From positions 2,046,001-2,110,000 of the forward strand of contig NZ_CP041970.1 of the NCBI RefSeq assembly GCF_009884975.1: DNA of 64,000 nucleotides. The letters run 5' to 3'. Position 1 is the stretch's first letter. Every line of letters starts with the position of its first letter. Source of the stretch: Acinetobacter dispersus. GTDB lineage: Bacteria; Pseudomonadota; Gammaproteobacteria; Pseudomonadales; Moraxellaceae. The notes below the pieces were generated by a model, which saw nothing but the letters and a program-made list of their open reading frames with translations, was not told the origin of the DNA and searched no databases. Below are positions 8,935 through 18,023 of the stretch, one piece after another. The translations under genes were made by a program, and so were the position numbers.

Positions 8935-9729
8935 ATGACGATGAAAATTCATACTGCACTTATTACAGGTGCTTCTGCTGGGATTGGTAAAGCATTTGCA
9001 CACCATTTAGCTAAAGAAAAATATTCTTTGTTATTAGTCGCACGCCGTGAAGAGCGATTAAAAGAATTAGCTGCTGAATTAGTTGAAAAATATAGTATCA
9101 ATTGCCATATTTTTGCTGCTGATTTGAATGATCCATCCGCACCAGCTGAAATTATGTCTTATGCAGAAAGTTTAGGAATCACGATAGATATTCTAATTAA
9201 TAATGCAGGTCTATCGGGTAAAACCGCATTTGCTGAAACCCCTTGGTCAAAACTAGCAGCAGAAATCCAATTGATGATCACGAGCGTAACAGAGCTTTGC
9301 CACCGAGTATTACCTCAAATGCAGAAAAATGGTTGGGGACGTATTATTAACCTTTCCTCACTCGCAGCATTTTCACCTCCTGGTGCAAGTCTTCTCTACA
9401 CGGGAATCAAACATTATGTCTTAGATATTTCTCAATCACTGGATATGGAGTTAAAACCTCAAGGGATTCATGTCACGGCGCTTTGCCCTGGATTCACATA
9501 TAGTGAATTTCACGATGTAATGGGGACTCGTGATGCAGCAAATAGCCTCCCTTCAGTCCTTTGGCAAGAACCTGAAGAAGTTGTCAAAGAAGGCTGGGAT
9601 GCCGTTATGAACGGTAAGCCTGTGTGCGTACCAGGTTTAGTGAATAAAGTGATTGCGAGTAGTGTTCGTCCTTTACCAATTTCACTCCAATATTTTCTTG
9701 GTAATCACATGAACCCTTTTAAACAATAA
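8935..9729 (+). CDS. Short-chain dehydrogenase/reductase
   Basis: A classical SDR of 264 residues. The cofactor-binding TGASAGIGKAF is near residues 13-23, NNAG near 92-95, and the catalytic Ser and YxxxK in NLSSLAAFSPPGASLLYTGIK near 140-160. ARREER after the second strand suggests NADPH preference. It should oxidise or reduce an alcohol/ketone pair in the cytoplasm. It lies between the unknown 188-residue protein and the alpha/beta hydrolase on one strand, with an AGGTAAATAG ribosome site. Together with the Baeyer-Villiger enzyme it could make and consume ketones, but the substrate is unknown. Confidence 0.9.
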   Translation: MTMKIHTALITGASAGIGKAFAHHLAKEKYSLLLVARREERLKELAAELVEKYSINCHIFAADLNDPSAPAEIMSYAESLGITIDILINNAGLSGKTAFAETPWSKLAAEIQLMITSVTELCHRVLPQMQKNGWGRIINLSSLAAFSPPGASLLYTGIKHYVLDISQSLDMELKPQGIHVTALCPGFTYSEFHDVMGTRDAANSLPSVLWQEPEEVVKEGWDAVMNGKPVCVPGLVNKVIASSVRPLPISLQYFLGNHMNPFKQ

Positions 9730-9786
9730 AAGTGAATTAACTCAATTTGTTACCGTTTTAACAGTAAAGAAATAAGTGAGAAAATT

Positions 9787-10722
9787 ATGTCAAATCGTAT
9801 TTATCCAGACATATCAAAAATAGAAAACTCTGCTCAAAAATCTACATTCTTGATGGATGGTATAACATGTGCTGCGACACTCCACACCCCACTGGAAACA
9901 GATCAAAAGCAATATCCCGCAATTCTAATGCTTGGCGGATGGGGAAGCATTCAACAAGCCCTAACTCTACCTTACATTAATCAATTTATTAAAGCTGGAT
10001 TTGCTGTAATGGAATTTGACTATCCTGGTTGGGGTTTAAGCGGTGGTTGGCCACGTCAGGATATTAATCCATGGACACGAGTAAAGACTGCTAATGCTGC
10101 TTTGGCACACCTAAAAAATCAAACTCAAGTAGACGCACACGCCATTTATTTATGGGGCACTTCATTTGGTGGTGGGCATGTTGTTGACCTTGCTGCACAG
10201 CATCCTGATTTACAAGGTGCCATTATCCAAGTCCCGATGTTAGATGGTTTGGCAACAGTTCAGGCTGTTCCATTCACCAAATTAGTAAAATTTATCAGTC
10301 TAGGCTTTGTAGATTTGATGAAACCGGGCTCACCAATACATATACCAACTTTGTCAGAGGCGGGAGAATTTGGCTCAATGGATAGAGATAAAGCTTGGGA
10401 AGCACTTCAAACGGCATTAAATGCTCACAATGGTAAGAAATATGATAATCGTGTAACTGCACGTTCTTTATTAACAGTAAGCTTTTATCGACCGTGGAAA
10501 AAATTAAAAGATATAAAAATTCCGATGTTAATCATTGGTGCAACGCGTGACACGGTAGCTCCATTCGTAGCTGAAAAAATAAAAAATGCGGGTAATCCAT
10601 TACTTCAGGTAATCGAAATGGACGCTGATCATTTTGATCCATACTTCGAACCTTATTTTCCCAAAACTATTGGATATCAGTTAAAATTTTTAAAGCAATT
10701 AGAGACCATACAAACATCCTAA
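9787..10722 (+). CDS. Alpha/beta-fold hydrolase
   Basis: A 311-residue alpha/beta hydrolase of the dienelactone hydrolase/acyl-peptidase-like group. The nucleophile elbow GTSFG is in LWGTSFGGGHV (about residues 119-129), the oxyanion region is LGGWGS near 50-55, an acidic residue is in GATRDTVAPF (about 255-264), and the histidine in DADHFDPYF (about 280-288). A polar N-terminus without signal peptide suggests a cytoplasmic enzyme. It could open esters or lactones such as those made by the Baeyer-Villiger monooxygenase. It is the third gene behind the twin TetR operators, 57 bp after the SDR. Confidence 0.85.
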   Translation: MSNRIYPDISKIENSAQKSTFLMDGITCAATLHTPLETDQKQYPAILMLGGWGSIQQALTLPYINQFIKAGFAVMEFDYPGWGLSGGWPRQDINPWTRVKTANAALAHLKNQTQVDAHAIYLWGTSFGGGHVVDLAAQHPDLQGAIIQVPMLDGLATVQAVPFTKLVKFISLGFVDLMKPGSPIHIPTLSEAGEFGSMDRDKAWEALQTALNAHNGKKYDNRVTARSLLTVSFYRPWKKLKDIKIPMLIIGATRDTVAPFVAEKIKNAGNPLLQVIEMDADHFDPYFEPYFPKTIGYQLKFLKQLETIQTS

Positions 10723-10738
10723 GGTCTTGAGGAATGAT

Positions 10739-10779
10739 AGTGGGTCTATTTTTACATTTATTTTAAAAAATAGCCCACA
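10739..10779. terminator. Imperfect hairpin between convergent genes
   Basis: GTGGGTCTATTTTT pairs with AAAAAATAGCCCAC with one bulge, and with A/T tracts inside the stem. It lies 17 bp after the hydrolase stop and 107 bp before the end of the convergent gene, so it may end transcription in both directions. Confidence 0.5.
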
Positions 10780-10885
10780 CATGGTCTTCAAAAATTTTTT
10801 AAAGTATTGATATCATTCAATTCACAATCTAAACCGACTACTGCGACCATTTTTAATATCTCATCTTGAGCAAAAGCAAAATTGA

Positions 10886-11983
10886 TTATCGTCTATCAAT
10901 ATATTCTAAATACCCCCTACCACTAACTTTTTGGTCACAAAACTCGCCTTGCCACTGATAAGCAGAAACAAATCCAGCTGCTAAACCATAACAATATTCG
11001 GTATCAACATTTGCGTTAATATCTAAAATTTTCTTATCGTTATGATATGCACTCCATGCAAAACTTTTTGGAACATCCATCAAGAAACCATCAGGCGTAA
11101 TTTCAGGCTTATGCTTTAATTCCATTACCTCAAAATGAGCTTCGCCATTATATTGTATTGATGTACCATCAACATGACGGTAATAAACAGATGTTATGAT
11201 AGGCTGATCTTGATAGCAAACAAAAACTAATAAAAGCTGTTGTTTTTCATCAATATTAATTACTTGGTAACTAAAAATCTTTACTGGTAGCTGAATGTTA
11301 TCAACTAACCAAGTATTCCTTAATAAGGATGTAGAAACTGCTTTCCATGACTCTAACGTACATATTCCGTCAACATTTTTTTTAATACCTTGTTGTGTTA
11401 TACATCCCTTATAACGCATAAGCGTACTGAAATGCTTATAAAGTTCACTATGTGCAAACCAAGTAATTGCTCGAGTTGGTTCAAGTATTAATTCAACTTT
11501 TAAATCATCACGATCTGTTTCTAATAAATAATTGTTCCCATGCTGAGTCAAAGATGTGTGATTTTTAAATTGAACTGAAAAGGGTTTTCTTTGAAACGTT
11601 AAATCACGTTTAATCGAATACGTTTGATAAGCATCATCTGAAGTAGATAAAGCGGTTCCATGTACCAATGATGCCGTATCCCCTTTTCCATCCAGAGATA
11701 TTTTGTATTCTGAATCCGTTATAGCAAAACCAATATAACCGATTACGGATGCCCACGATAAATACCTTAATGGTTCAGGCAAGTCAGGTACCATAATTCC
11801 ATAATGCGTACTACCAAAACGTTTGTAATATACATGCGGACTAAGTTCAAATTCCCTTGGTAATAAATCCTGTTTTTCAGGTTTTACAACTCCGATTAAA
11901 GCCCCTGCCGTTTGAGCAATCTTTTGATTAATCTTATCTTTGATTTTTCCTGATGACATTTTACTTGATACGAGAACTTTCAT
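10886..11983 (-). CDS. Uncharacterised lipocalin-like (CrtC/AttH-like) protein
   Basis: 365 residues from the ATG at 11983; a TTG four codons upstream is possible but has no room for a ribosome site. Beta-strand patterns run through the chain. The ending GEFCDQKVSGRGYLEYIDRR resembles the last strands of AttH/CrtC-type double-lipocalin proteins, which act on hydrophobic substrates. I believe similar proteins in Acinetobacter are filed only as a domain of unknown function. There is no signal peptide. It lies convergent to the hydrolase operon and 174 bp downstream of the epoxide-hydrolase-like gene on the same strand, which fits a role with lipophilic substrates. The function is not established. 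Confidence 0.7.
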   Translation of the reverse strand: MKVLVSSKMSSGKIKDKINQKIAQTAGALIGVVKPEKQDLLPREFELSPHVYYKRFGSTHYGIMVPDLPEPLRYLSWASVIGYIGFAITDSEYKISLDGKGDTASLVHGTALSTSDDAYQTYSIKRDLTFQRKPFSVQFKNHTSLTQHGNNYLLETDRDDLKVELILEPTRAITWFAHSELYKHFSTLMRYKGCITQQGIKKNVDGICTLESWKAVSTSLLRNTWLVDNIQLPVKIFSYQVINIDEKQQLLLVFVCYQDQPIITSVYYRHVDGTSIQYNGEAHFEVMELKHKPEITPDGFLMDVPKSFAWSAYHNDKKILDINANVDTEYCYGLAAGFVSAYQWQGEFCDQKVSGRGYLEYIDRR

Positions 11984-12158
11984 CGAACAACTCAACTCTT
12001 TTATTTTTAAAGTTCTATTTTAGAACTTATTAAATAAGATTAAATATCATTTCGGGACTTTGTTCGCAAAAACACTATCAGCCAAATACACTACTTATTT
12101 TTAAACTTGAAGATACACAATTCACCAAAGTCGAAAATTTCAAAAATATCTTAGAAAT

Positions 12159-12608
12159 CTATATCTTGGGACGAAACCCCTCTATTCCTATCCCAAAAAC
12201 TCCTCTGAGCAACCCCTTACTAAGATTTAACCAATCAAAATAATCACGCCATAAAATTATTTTTCCATTCTCCACTTTAAATGTGCCACATACCCAAAAT
12301 CCAATATGCAATGGTCCAATTTCTACAATATCTGTACGCTCGGTGAGTACAATATTTCCTTTTGCTACGATTTGATGATTTTTAACTTGTAACTTTCTTG
12401 AGCTACTGAGCGCAAGTTTGATTAAACCAGCAACCCGTTTTCCACCTCTAAAAGTCGGTAAAGAAACATTTGTATAAAGCACATCTGAATGAAGGAGTTC
12501 ACTAATCACATTATGATCTTGTTCAACCAAAGCAGTCAGAAATCGTTCTACAACTTCTTCTGATTGTGCTTGAATATAAGTTGCATCAATATTTGATGTG
12601 GTTTTCAT
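12159..12608 (-). CDS. Limonene-1,2-epoxide-hydrolase-like protein
   Basis: A 149-residue protein of the NTF2-like/limonene-epoxide hydrolase family. The hallmark core reads VLTERTDIVEIGPLHIGFWV then CGTFKVENGKIILWRDYFDW. In the known enzyme one Arg and two Asp activate water; candidates here are the R and D of ERTD (about residues 92-93) and the D of WRDYFD (about 122-124). It hydrolyses epoxides to vicinal diols. The start at 12608 has AGGGAAAT upstream. It follows the second PF10118 hydrolase gene by 19 bp and is likely co-transcribed with it. This is the best clue that the neighbourhood deals with terpenoid or alicyclic compounds. Confidence 0.82.
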   Translation of the reverse strand: MKTTSNIDATYIQAQSEEVVERFLTALVEQDHNVISELLHSDVLYTNVSLPTFRGGKRVAGLIKLALSSSRKLQVKNHQIVAKGNIVLTERTDIVEIGPLHIGFWVCGTFKVENGKIILWRDYFDWLNLSKGLLRGVFGIGIEGFRPKI

Positions 12609-12627
12609 TTATGTATTTCCCTAAGAT

Positions 12628-13482
12628 TTAAATTTTTAGATCCAAACGTTGCTGCCAGAGTTTTTCTAAAGCCTTGGTATCATGATCAAAAGGATGAAAA
12701 TCAGGTCGATAATAATCTAAAAAATCTTTAACGGTTTGTAAGGTTAATAATCCTCGATGACCGACTCCTTCTTTGAGGAACTGCGCTATACCTTGCAGAG
12801 AAAGCATTCGATCTGCTTTAAGCAATCGTCGTGTGTTATTTGCAATTAAGAAAGTTAAAATACTGCCTGCAAAGGTCATATAAAAAATACGTGATACATA
12901 TCCCCCACCTGAGGCGACATAAGCATCAAAGAATACTGCTTTATGTTCATTTTCTTCAACTGCATGCCAAAGCCATAGTTCAGCAACTGGACCAACTAAA
13001 CGATTATTCCAATGATCATTGCGTAAAAGTTCAGCCCCTAAGGTTGCGGTAATATGTTCAATCGCACACCCAATTGACATGATATGCATACTCGGCAATA
13101 TTTTTTGCATTATGGCGTACAAGGCTTTAACTTCATTCTGTAATTTATCGATATTAATCTGCTGTTCATCAGCATAACGATTAAATGCCAAATGCTCTTT
13201 AGCATGCATGGCTTCTTGTCCGATAAAAGCACTGATTTCTGCTTGAAGTAGAGGATCATCAATTTTGTCCCGAATATTTCTCAAAGCTTCTATTAGCATC
13301 AATTCCCCCTGAGGAAAAATAGCGGACATTGCATTCATCAAATGGGTGAAATAAGCATTATTATCAAACCAATAACGCTTTGAACTGGTGAAATCAAAAC
13401 TTAAGCGTCTGACAGGGAAAGAAGCTTTCAAACGATGTGCTGTGGAAGATTGATTAATTTCAATAGCTTCTAAGGTAGACAT
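12628..13482 (-). CDS. PF10118-type predicted metal-dependent hydrolase (paralog 2)
   Basis: A 284-residue paralog of the protein encoded at 6512-7351. The shared motifs are FIGQEAMHAKEH (about residues 86-97) and WHAVEENEHKAVFFDAY (about 173-189), with the same hydrophobic stretch after them (about 203-217). The N-terminus is five residues longer. The catalytic reaction is unknown; the E/H motifs suggest metal binding. It is the first gene of a unit with the epoxide-hydrolase-like gene and is divergent from the broken TetR gene at 13636. Its promoter (TTGACT, 17 bases, TACAAA) runs into a palindrome nearly identical to the one in front of paralog 1. Confidence 0.8.
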   Translation of the reverse strand: MSTLEAIEINQSSTAHRLKASFPVRRLSFDFTSSKRYWFDNNAYFTHLMNAMSAIFPQGELMLIEALRNIRDKIDDPLLQAEISAFIGQEAMHAKEHLAFNRYADEQQINIDKLQNEVKALYAIMQKILPSMHIMSIGCAIEHITATLGAELLRNDHWNNRLVGPVAELWLWHAVEENEHKAVFFDAYVASGGGYVSRIFYMTFAGSILTFLIANNTRRLLKADRMLSLQGIAQFLKEGVGHRGLLTLQTVKDFLDYYRPDFHPFDHDTKALEKLWQQRLDLKI

Positions 13483-13496
13483 ATTATTTCCAATTC

Positions 13497-13522
13497 ACAA
13501 AAGTACTTACTGGTTCTTTTGT
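13497..13522. promoter_or_regulatory. Operator ACAAAAGTAC-N6-GTTCTTTTGT, shared with the site at 6407-6432
   Basis: Ten-base arms with one mismatch and a 6-base centre. It is the same site as at 6407-6432, apart from one arm base and the centre. It overlaps the TACAAA -10-like box of the gene at 12628-13482 and lies 114 bp before the divergent TetR reading frame. The likely binder is that TetR protein. Confidence 0.72.
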
Positions 13523-13635
13523 AGATTGCTTTGCATTCTTAGTCAATCAATATTTTTCATCCAATTGAAACTTATATATTTATTTTTCAATTGAAGATTG
13601 TTTAAACAAAACAATCTTGAGCAATAAACGGGTTA

Positions 13636-14345
13636 ATGATAGCTTTGCTAAGATTAAAAATTTGTAGAAGATTTAGTGTGGAAAAACTTTCTGGTGCTTA
13701 CGATACTCAAGCTGCAGGCTTACCCAGAGGCCGTACCAGCCTGTTAACCAAAGAAACACGTGAAAAGCAACGTCGACGTTTGGTTAAAGCAGCAATTAGT
13801 GTATTCGCTGAAAAGGGGTTTGCTGCCACAACGATTGCTGACATTGTTAAAACAGCACGAGTATCTAAACAGGCATTTTATGAAATATTTGAAAATAAAG
13901 AAGATTGTTTTCTTGCCGCTGATGATTTAGGTCGAAAAGCCTTGTATGAACAAGTGCTTACAGATATCAAAGCTCAGGGAAGCAACGGCGATCAATGGAT
14001 CAGGTCTTCTCTACGTGCCTATTTACAACTGTGTGTTAGTGAACAGGACTTCACTAAGGCATGGGCAATTGAATTCCCGAAAGCTGGGAGTCGATGTTTA
14101 GAGCAACGCAATTTATTTTTTCAGAATTAGGAAAAAGACTTAAATTAATTCATAGTGCTATAAAGATCAAACAACCTGAATTGTGGGTAGCTGTTCCTGA
14201 TTTATTTTATGACGCGGCGATTGGCGGAGCTTATGAAATTATTTTTCGTTATATCTGTCAAAATAAATTTGATGAACTGTTAAATATTGAAGATGATTTA
14301 GTTGATTTTATTAATTTCTCGATCGGATATAAACAAAATATATAA
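13636..14345 (+). pseudogene. TetR-family regulator broken by a frameshift in a T run
   Basis: Frame 1 (13636-14130) encodes a TetR DNA-binding domain, with KAAISVFAEKGFAATTIADI and ARVSKQAFYEIFENKEDCFL, and runs out at residue 164. A second frame (14094-14345) continues with FSELGKRLKLIHSAIKIKQP and 70 further residues in the style of a TetR effector domain. One extra T in the T6 run at 14116-14121 would join them into a normal protein of about 236 residues reading LFFSELGKRL across the join. The start may be the GTG at 13678 rather than the ATG at 13636. It lies divergent from the paralog 2 unit, with the probable operator in between. A sequencing slip, a true null allele or phase variation are all possible. 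Confidence 0.8.
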
Positions 14346-14535
14346 ATATTATCAAAATTATTGATAAAATAAATTAAGTGTAAAACATGACTTGTAAAAT
14401 TAAACCATTTAATTGTTTTACTTAAATTTAGCAGCATTGATGATGTGCTGTAGTTAAAATTTTTAATAGATATTTTTCAGCTAAATAATTAGCAAACTGG
14501 ATATGTATTTTATTATAAGTATACACGACCTAAAC

Positions 14536-14569
14536 CATTAATTGATATATTATAACATATCAATTAATG
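14536..14569. promoter_or_regulatory. 13-bp inverted repeat covering the first ATG of the DUF1624 gene
   Basis: CATTAATTGATAT (14536-14548) and its exact complement (14557-14569) flank an 8-base centre. The right arm ends with the ATG at 14567. There is no T run, so it is probably a protein-binding site or an mRNA hairpin that could block initiation. A smaller AT hairpin, TTATCAA/TTGATAA, lies at 14349-14367 after the TetR frame and may be a weak terminator; I see nothing else in 14346-14535. Confidence 0.55.
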
Positions 14570-15730
14570 TCATTTACTAAATATATGTCTACATTTTCTC
14601 AACGCTTACAGGCAATTGATGCTCTTCGGGGATTGGTTATCTTAATCATGATGGTCGATCATGTAAGAGAAACCTTTTACCTTCACCATCAAGTTCCTGA
14701 TCCAATGCTTGTCCCTGGCACTGAAGAATCTCTTTTCTTAAGTCGAATATTGGCTCACTTATGTGCGCCTGTTTTTGTGCTTTTAACTGGACTATCGGCT
14801 TATCTTTATCAAGCGAAGAATAATCTGGCCATGACACGAGAGTTTCTTCTAAAACGCGGATTATTCTTAATTTTCCTCGAGCTAATTGTCATTAACTTTG
14901 CTTGGACTGGAACCTTCCCACCTGACGTTGTTTATTTACAAGTCATATGGGCAATTGGTATTAGCATGGTCGCTCTCGCAGCTCTCATTGGGTTACCTAG
15001 AAAATTGCTTTGGTCCATTAGCTTGCTGATAATTTTTGGCCATAACTTACTAGATCATCTTTCATTTGAAAATGTTCCAATTCTGCATAACTTGTGGTTA
15101 ATCCTCCATGAAAGAGGCTGGATTATAATTGGAGATACTATTCGTTTTAGGACTTCTTACCCTGTTTTGCCTTGGATAGGGATCATTACTTTAGGATATT
15201 GCATTGGTACAACAGTATTTAATCAATCCAAAACAATGCGACAGAAGAATCAGTTCTTACTTAGCTTGGGTCTAGCGAGTATCGGAACCTTTATTCTTTT
15301 ACGGTATTTAAATTTTTATGGCGATCAAGCTTGGCTTGTAATGCCTTCATTTACTGAAACTGCAATGAGTTTTATGAATCTTACTAAATACCCACCTTCA
15401 CTTCTATTCACGCTTTTCAATGTAGGTGTTGGACTGATTCTATTAGTTTTGTTACAAAAAGTTGAAAGTAAGTATTGGGTTAAGCCTTTAATTGTATTTG
15501 GTTCTGTCCCGATGTTTTTTTATATCGTCCACTTATATGTTTTAAAAGTTTTATACCTTATTGCTGTCAATATTTTTGGTAAAAATTACGGCGAATATTA
15601 CGGTGTAGAAGGCGTTTCGACGCTTTGGGCGATTGCTATAGTACTCAGTGTATTACTCTATCCACTTATTGTTAAATTTTCTGAATTTAAACATAGAAAC
15701 AAGCATATCACCTTACTTAAGTATTTTTAA
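14567..15730 (+). CDS. DUF1624/HGSNAT-type multi-pass membrane protein
   Basis: A 387-residue integral membrane protein with about ten hydrophobic helices. The N-terminal signature RLQAIDALRGLVILIMMVDH is typical of the DUF1624/heparan-alpha-glucosaminide acetyltransferase-like family (PF07786), in which a membrane His is thought to carry an acyl group. Family members modify envelope or sugar substrates; the substrate here is unknown. The start may be ATG 14567 or ATG 14585 (MSTFSQRLQ); neither has a good ribosome site, and the former lies inside a perfect inverted repeat. It precedes the siderophore receptor gene by 153 bp but shows no clear functional tie to it. Confidence 0.82.
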   Translation: MSFTKYMSTFSQRLQAIDALRGLVILIMMVDHVRETFYLHHQVPDPMLVPGTEESLFLSRILAHLCAPVFVLLTGLSAYLYQAKNNLAMTREFLLKRGLFLIFLELIVINFAWTGTFPPDVVYLQVIWAIGISMVALAALIGLPRKLLWSISLLIIFGHNLLDHLSFENVPILHNLWLILHERGWIIIGDTIRFRTSYPVLPWIGIITLGYCIGTTVFNQSKTMRQKNQFLLSLGLASIGTFILLRYLNFYGDQAWLVMPSFTETAMSFMNLTKYPPSLLFTLFNVGVGLILLVLLQKVESKYWVKPLIVFGSVPMFFYIVHLYVLKVLYLIAVNIFGKNYGEYYGVEGVSTLWAIAIVLSVLLYPLIVKFSEFKHRNKHITLLKYF

Positions 15731-15883
15731 TTGAAAGTGAATTTTCGCTCTTTTAAAAATATGTGATTGGGAGTGCTTAGAATAAGTAAGCACCTCCAAT
15801 CTTCTGAAATATTTAAGAAATAAAATGCAAAATAAAATTTATTGTAATAATATAACATTACACTTGATTGATATTTACTCCCT

Positions 15884-17974
15884 ATGTTTTCCAAATTTTA
15901 TCTAATTTCTTCATGTTCATTACTCTCAAACTTAGTCTGGGCACAAACATCTGATCCAACGAGTTCCCTTCCCACAATTGTCATACAAGCACAAAAAACA
16001 GATCAAAATGTCTTAACAACATCTGCATCAACTAAATTTACCCATGATGTACTTGATACCCCTTCCAGTCGTAGCTTTCTTTCTCAGGAAGTTTTAAAAC
16101 AGCAGGATGTACAACGTATAGATGATGCCTTAAATCAAGTGAGCGGCGTATTCAGTCAAACGAATTATGGTGGCGGCTTCTGGGATAATTTCTCATTCCG
16201 TGGATTTAGTACTGACCCGAATATCGGGCCGCAAATTATTCGTAATGGATTAAGTGTAAATCGCGGTCTCAGTGCGTCTCGGGATATGGTCAATATTGAA
16301 TCTTTAGAGTTTCTAAAAGGGCCAATGGCTGCGCTATATGGACGTGGAGAAACAGGTGGTTTACTCAATATCAATACTAAAAAGCCTGCATGGGAATCAT
16401 CTACTCAAATCAATTTACGAGCGAATAGTCTAGAAAAATATCGTGCTAGCTTTGAGCATACCGCCCCTATTAACGACCAATTAGCATATCGTTTTGCTAT
16501 TGCACATGAAGATAATCAGAGTTTTCGGGACTATGTGAGTAATTCACGCTGGTTTTTTTCTCCGCAATTAAGCTGGAAGTTATCCGATCGAACTCAATTG
16601 GACTTAGACACAGAATTCACTCGCGTAGAAGGATTATTTGATCGTGGTATTAGTGCTTATCAGAAACAAATTGTGATGAATCCAAAAACCTATACAGGTG
16701 AACCAAGTGATGGAGATCATTTACAAACTGATAATTTTTATCAAATTCGACTCACGCATGAGTTAAATGACGATTGGAAAGTCAAAAGTGCTATAAGTGT
16801 GAAAGATAGTTTGTTAAAAGGTTTTTCAAGTGAACCTCGTCGTATACAAAGCGATGGTCGTACTTTAGAGCGGCAGCGACGTTATCGGGATAATAAAAGT
16901 GATGATGTGTTATTCCAAACAGAAATGTTAGGCACGATCCAGCAAGACTGGGCAAAACATGAAATATTGTTGAGTGCTGAAACAGGACAAATGAAATATC
17001 GCCAATTGCAACTACGCCGTAATCACAGTTCAGATAGACCCAACATCATTGATATTTACCAACCTACCTATGGAAAATATTTACCAGACCTTCCCCTATT
17101 TATTGACACTGAGGATCGACAAAAATACTTCGCCTTCAATGTCCAAGATCAGATATTTTTAAATGATCAATGGAGTGTTTTACTTGGTCTACGCTTTGAT
17201 CATGTCACACAAGAATTTGTGAATAAGATTGCCACGACCTCAAATCAAAAAGACTTACAACAAACTAGTCCACGTTTTGGTTTGAACTATCGTTTGAGTG
17301 ATGCATGGTCAGTCTATGCCAATTATGGCCAATCATTTGCAATTAATAGTGGAATGGATCGCAATAATCAAACCTTCGACCCAGAAAAAGGTCAAAGTTA
17401 TGAGATCGGCAGTAAATACCAACTTAACCCACAAAGTCTGATCAGTGTTGCATTATTCAAAATGGATAAGAAAAATGTGCTCACAACAGACCCAATAGAT
17501 AACAACTTCCAGATAACCGCGGGAGAAGTCTCTAGCCAAGGGATAGAGCTAGATGTCGAAACACAACTGAATGACCAGTTATCACTCCGCGCCAACTATA
17601 GTTACACAGATGCTCAAATTGAGAAGGATCAAACGCTTGCTAAAGGTTCCCGCTTAAGCAACGTTCCTAAACATAGTGGTTCAATCAGTACAAACTATGA
17701 ATGGACGTTATCAAACAACTCAAATGTAGGCATTGGGGCAACAGCTGTTTATGTTGGGAAACGTAGCGGTCATAGCACCGATAACGGATTCAATCTTCCT
17801 GAATATACATTAATTAATTTAAATGCTTACTATGCGCGAAGAGAGCAAATACGTTATCAGTTCAACCTGAATAATCTTTTGGACAAAACCTATTACACGG
17901 CGAGTTATAGTGAGATGTGGATACAACCAGGTGAACCATTGAATGCATCATTGGCAGTGCAATGGAAATTTTAA
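15884..17974 (+). CDS. TonB-dependent siderophore receptor
   Basis: A 696-residue outer-membrane receptor. A signal peptide (about residues 1-20, ending NLVWA-QT) is followed by a possible TonB box, LPTIVIQA, near 29-36. The plug domain runs to about residue 170 (VLDTPSSRSFLSQEVLKQQD and IESLEFLKGPMAALYGRGE), then comes a 22-strand-type barrel ending in the typical aromatic terminus AVQWKF. The family is the FhuE/FpvA-like siderophore class, so it imports a ferric chelate. Upstream, TGTAAT-N8-ATTACA (15843-15862) is a short inverted repeat, but I do not see a good Fur box. The PepSY membrane gene follows by 199 bp, a common pairing in iron uptake. Confidence 0.9.
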   Translation: MFSKFYLISSCSLLSNLVWAQTSDPTSSLPTIVIQAQKTDQNVLTTSASTKFTHDVLDTPSSRSFLSQEVLKQQDVQRIDDALNQVSGVFSQTNYGGGFWDNFSFRGFSTDPNIGPQIIRNGLSVNRGLSASRDMVNIESLEFLKGPMAALYGRGETGGLLNINTKKPAWESSTQINLRANSLEKYRASFEHTAPINDQLAYRFAIAHEDNQSFRDYVSNSRWFFSPQLSWKLSDRTQLDLDTEFTRVEGLFDRGISAYQKQIVMNPKTYTGEPSDGDHLQTDNFYQIRLTHELNDDWKVKSAISVKDSLLKGFSSEPRRIQSDGRTLERQRRYRDNKSDDVLFQTEMLGTIQQDWAKHEILLSAETGQMKYRQLQLRRNHSSDRPNIIDIYQPTYGKYLPDLPLFIDTEDRQKYFAFNVQDQIFLNDQWSVLLGLRFDHVTQEFVNKIATTSNQKDLQQTSPRFGLNYRLSDAWSVYANYGQSFAINSGMDRNNQTFDPEKGQSYEIGSKYQLNPQSLISVALFKMDKKNVLTTDPIDNNFQITAGEVSSQGIELDVETQLNDQLSLRANYSYTDAQIEKDQTLAKGSRLSNVPKHSGSISTNYEWTLSNNSNVGIGATAVYVGKRSGHSTDNGFNLPEYTLINLNAYYARREQIRYQFNLNNLLDKTYYTASYSEMWIQPGEPLNASLAVQWKF

Positions 17975-17991
17975 AATGTTTGAATGAATGC

Positions 17992-18023
17992 GTTAAGGCT
18001 AGCTAAGCTGATATAGCCTTAAC
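17992..18023. terminator. Hairpin after the siderophore receptor gene
   Basis: GTTAAGGCTA pairs with TAGCCTTAAC over a 12-base loop, 17 bp after the stop. No T run follows, so it may be a weak terminator or an mRNA-stabilising structure. Confidence 0.45.

Noticed and set aside
15780..15883. Possible Fur box before the siderophore receptor
   Set aside because: Only a TGTAAT-N8-ATTACA repeat is present; it does not fit the GATAATGATAATCATTATC pattern well enough to call.
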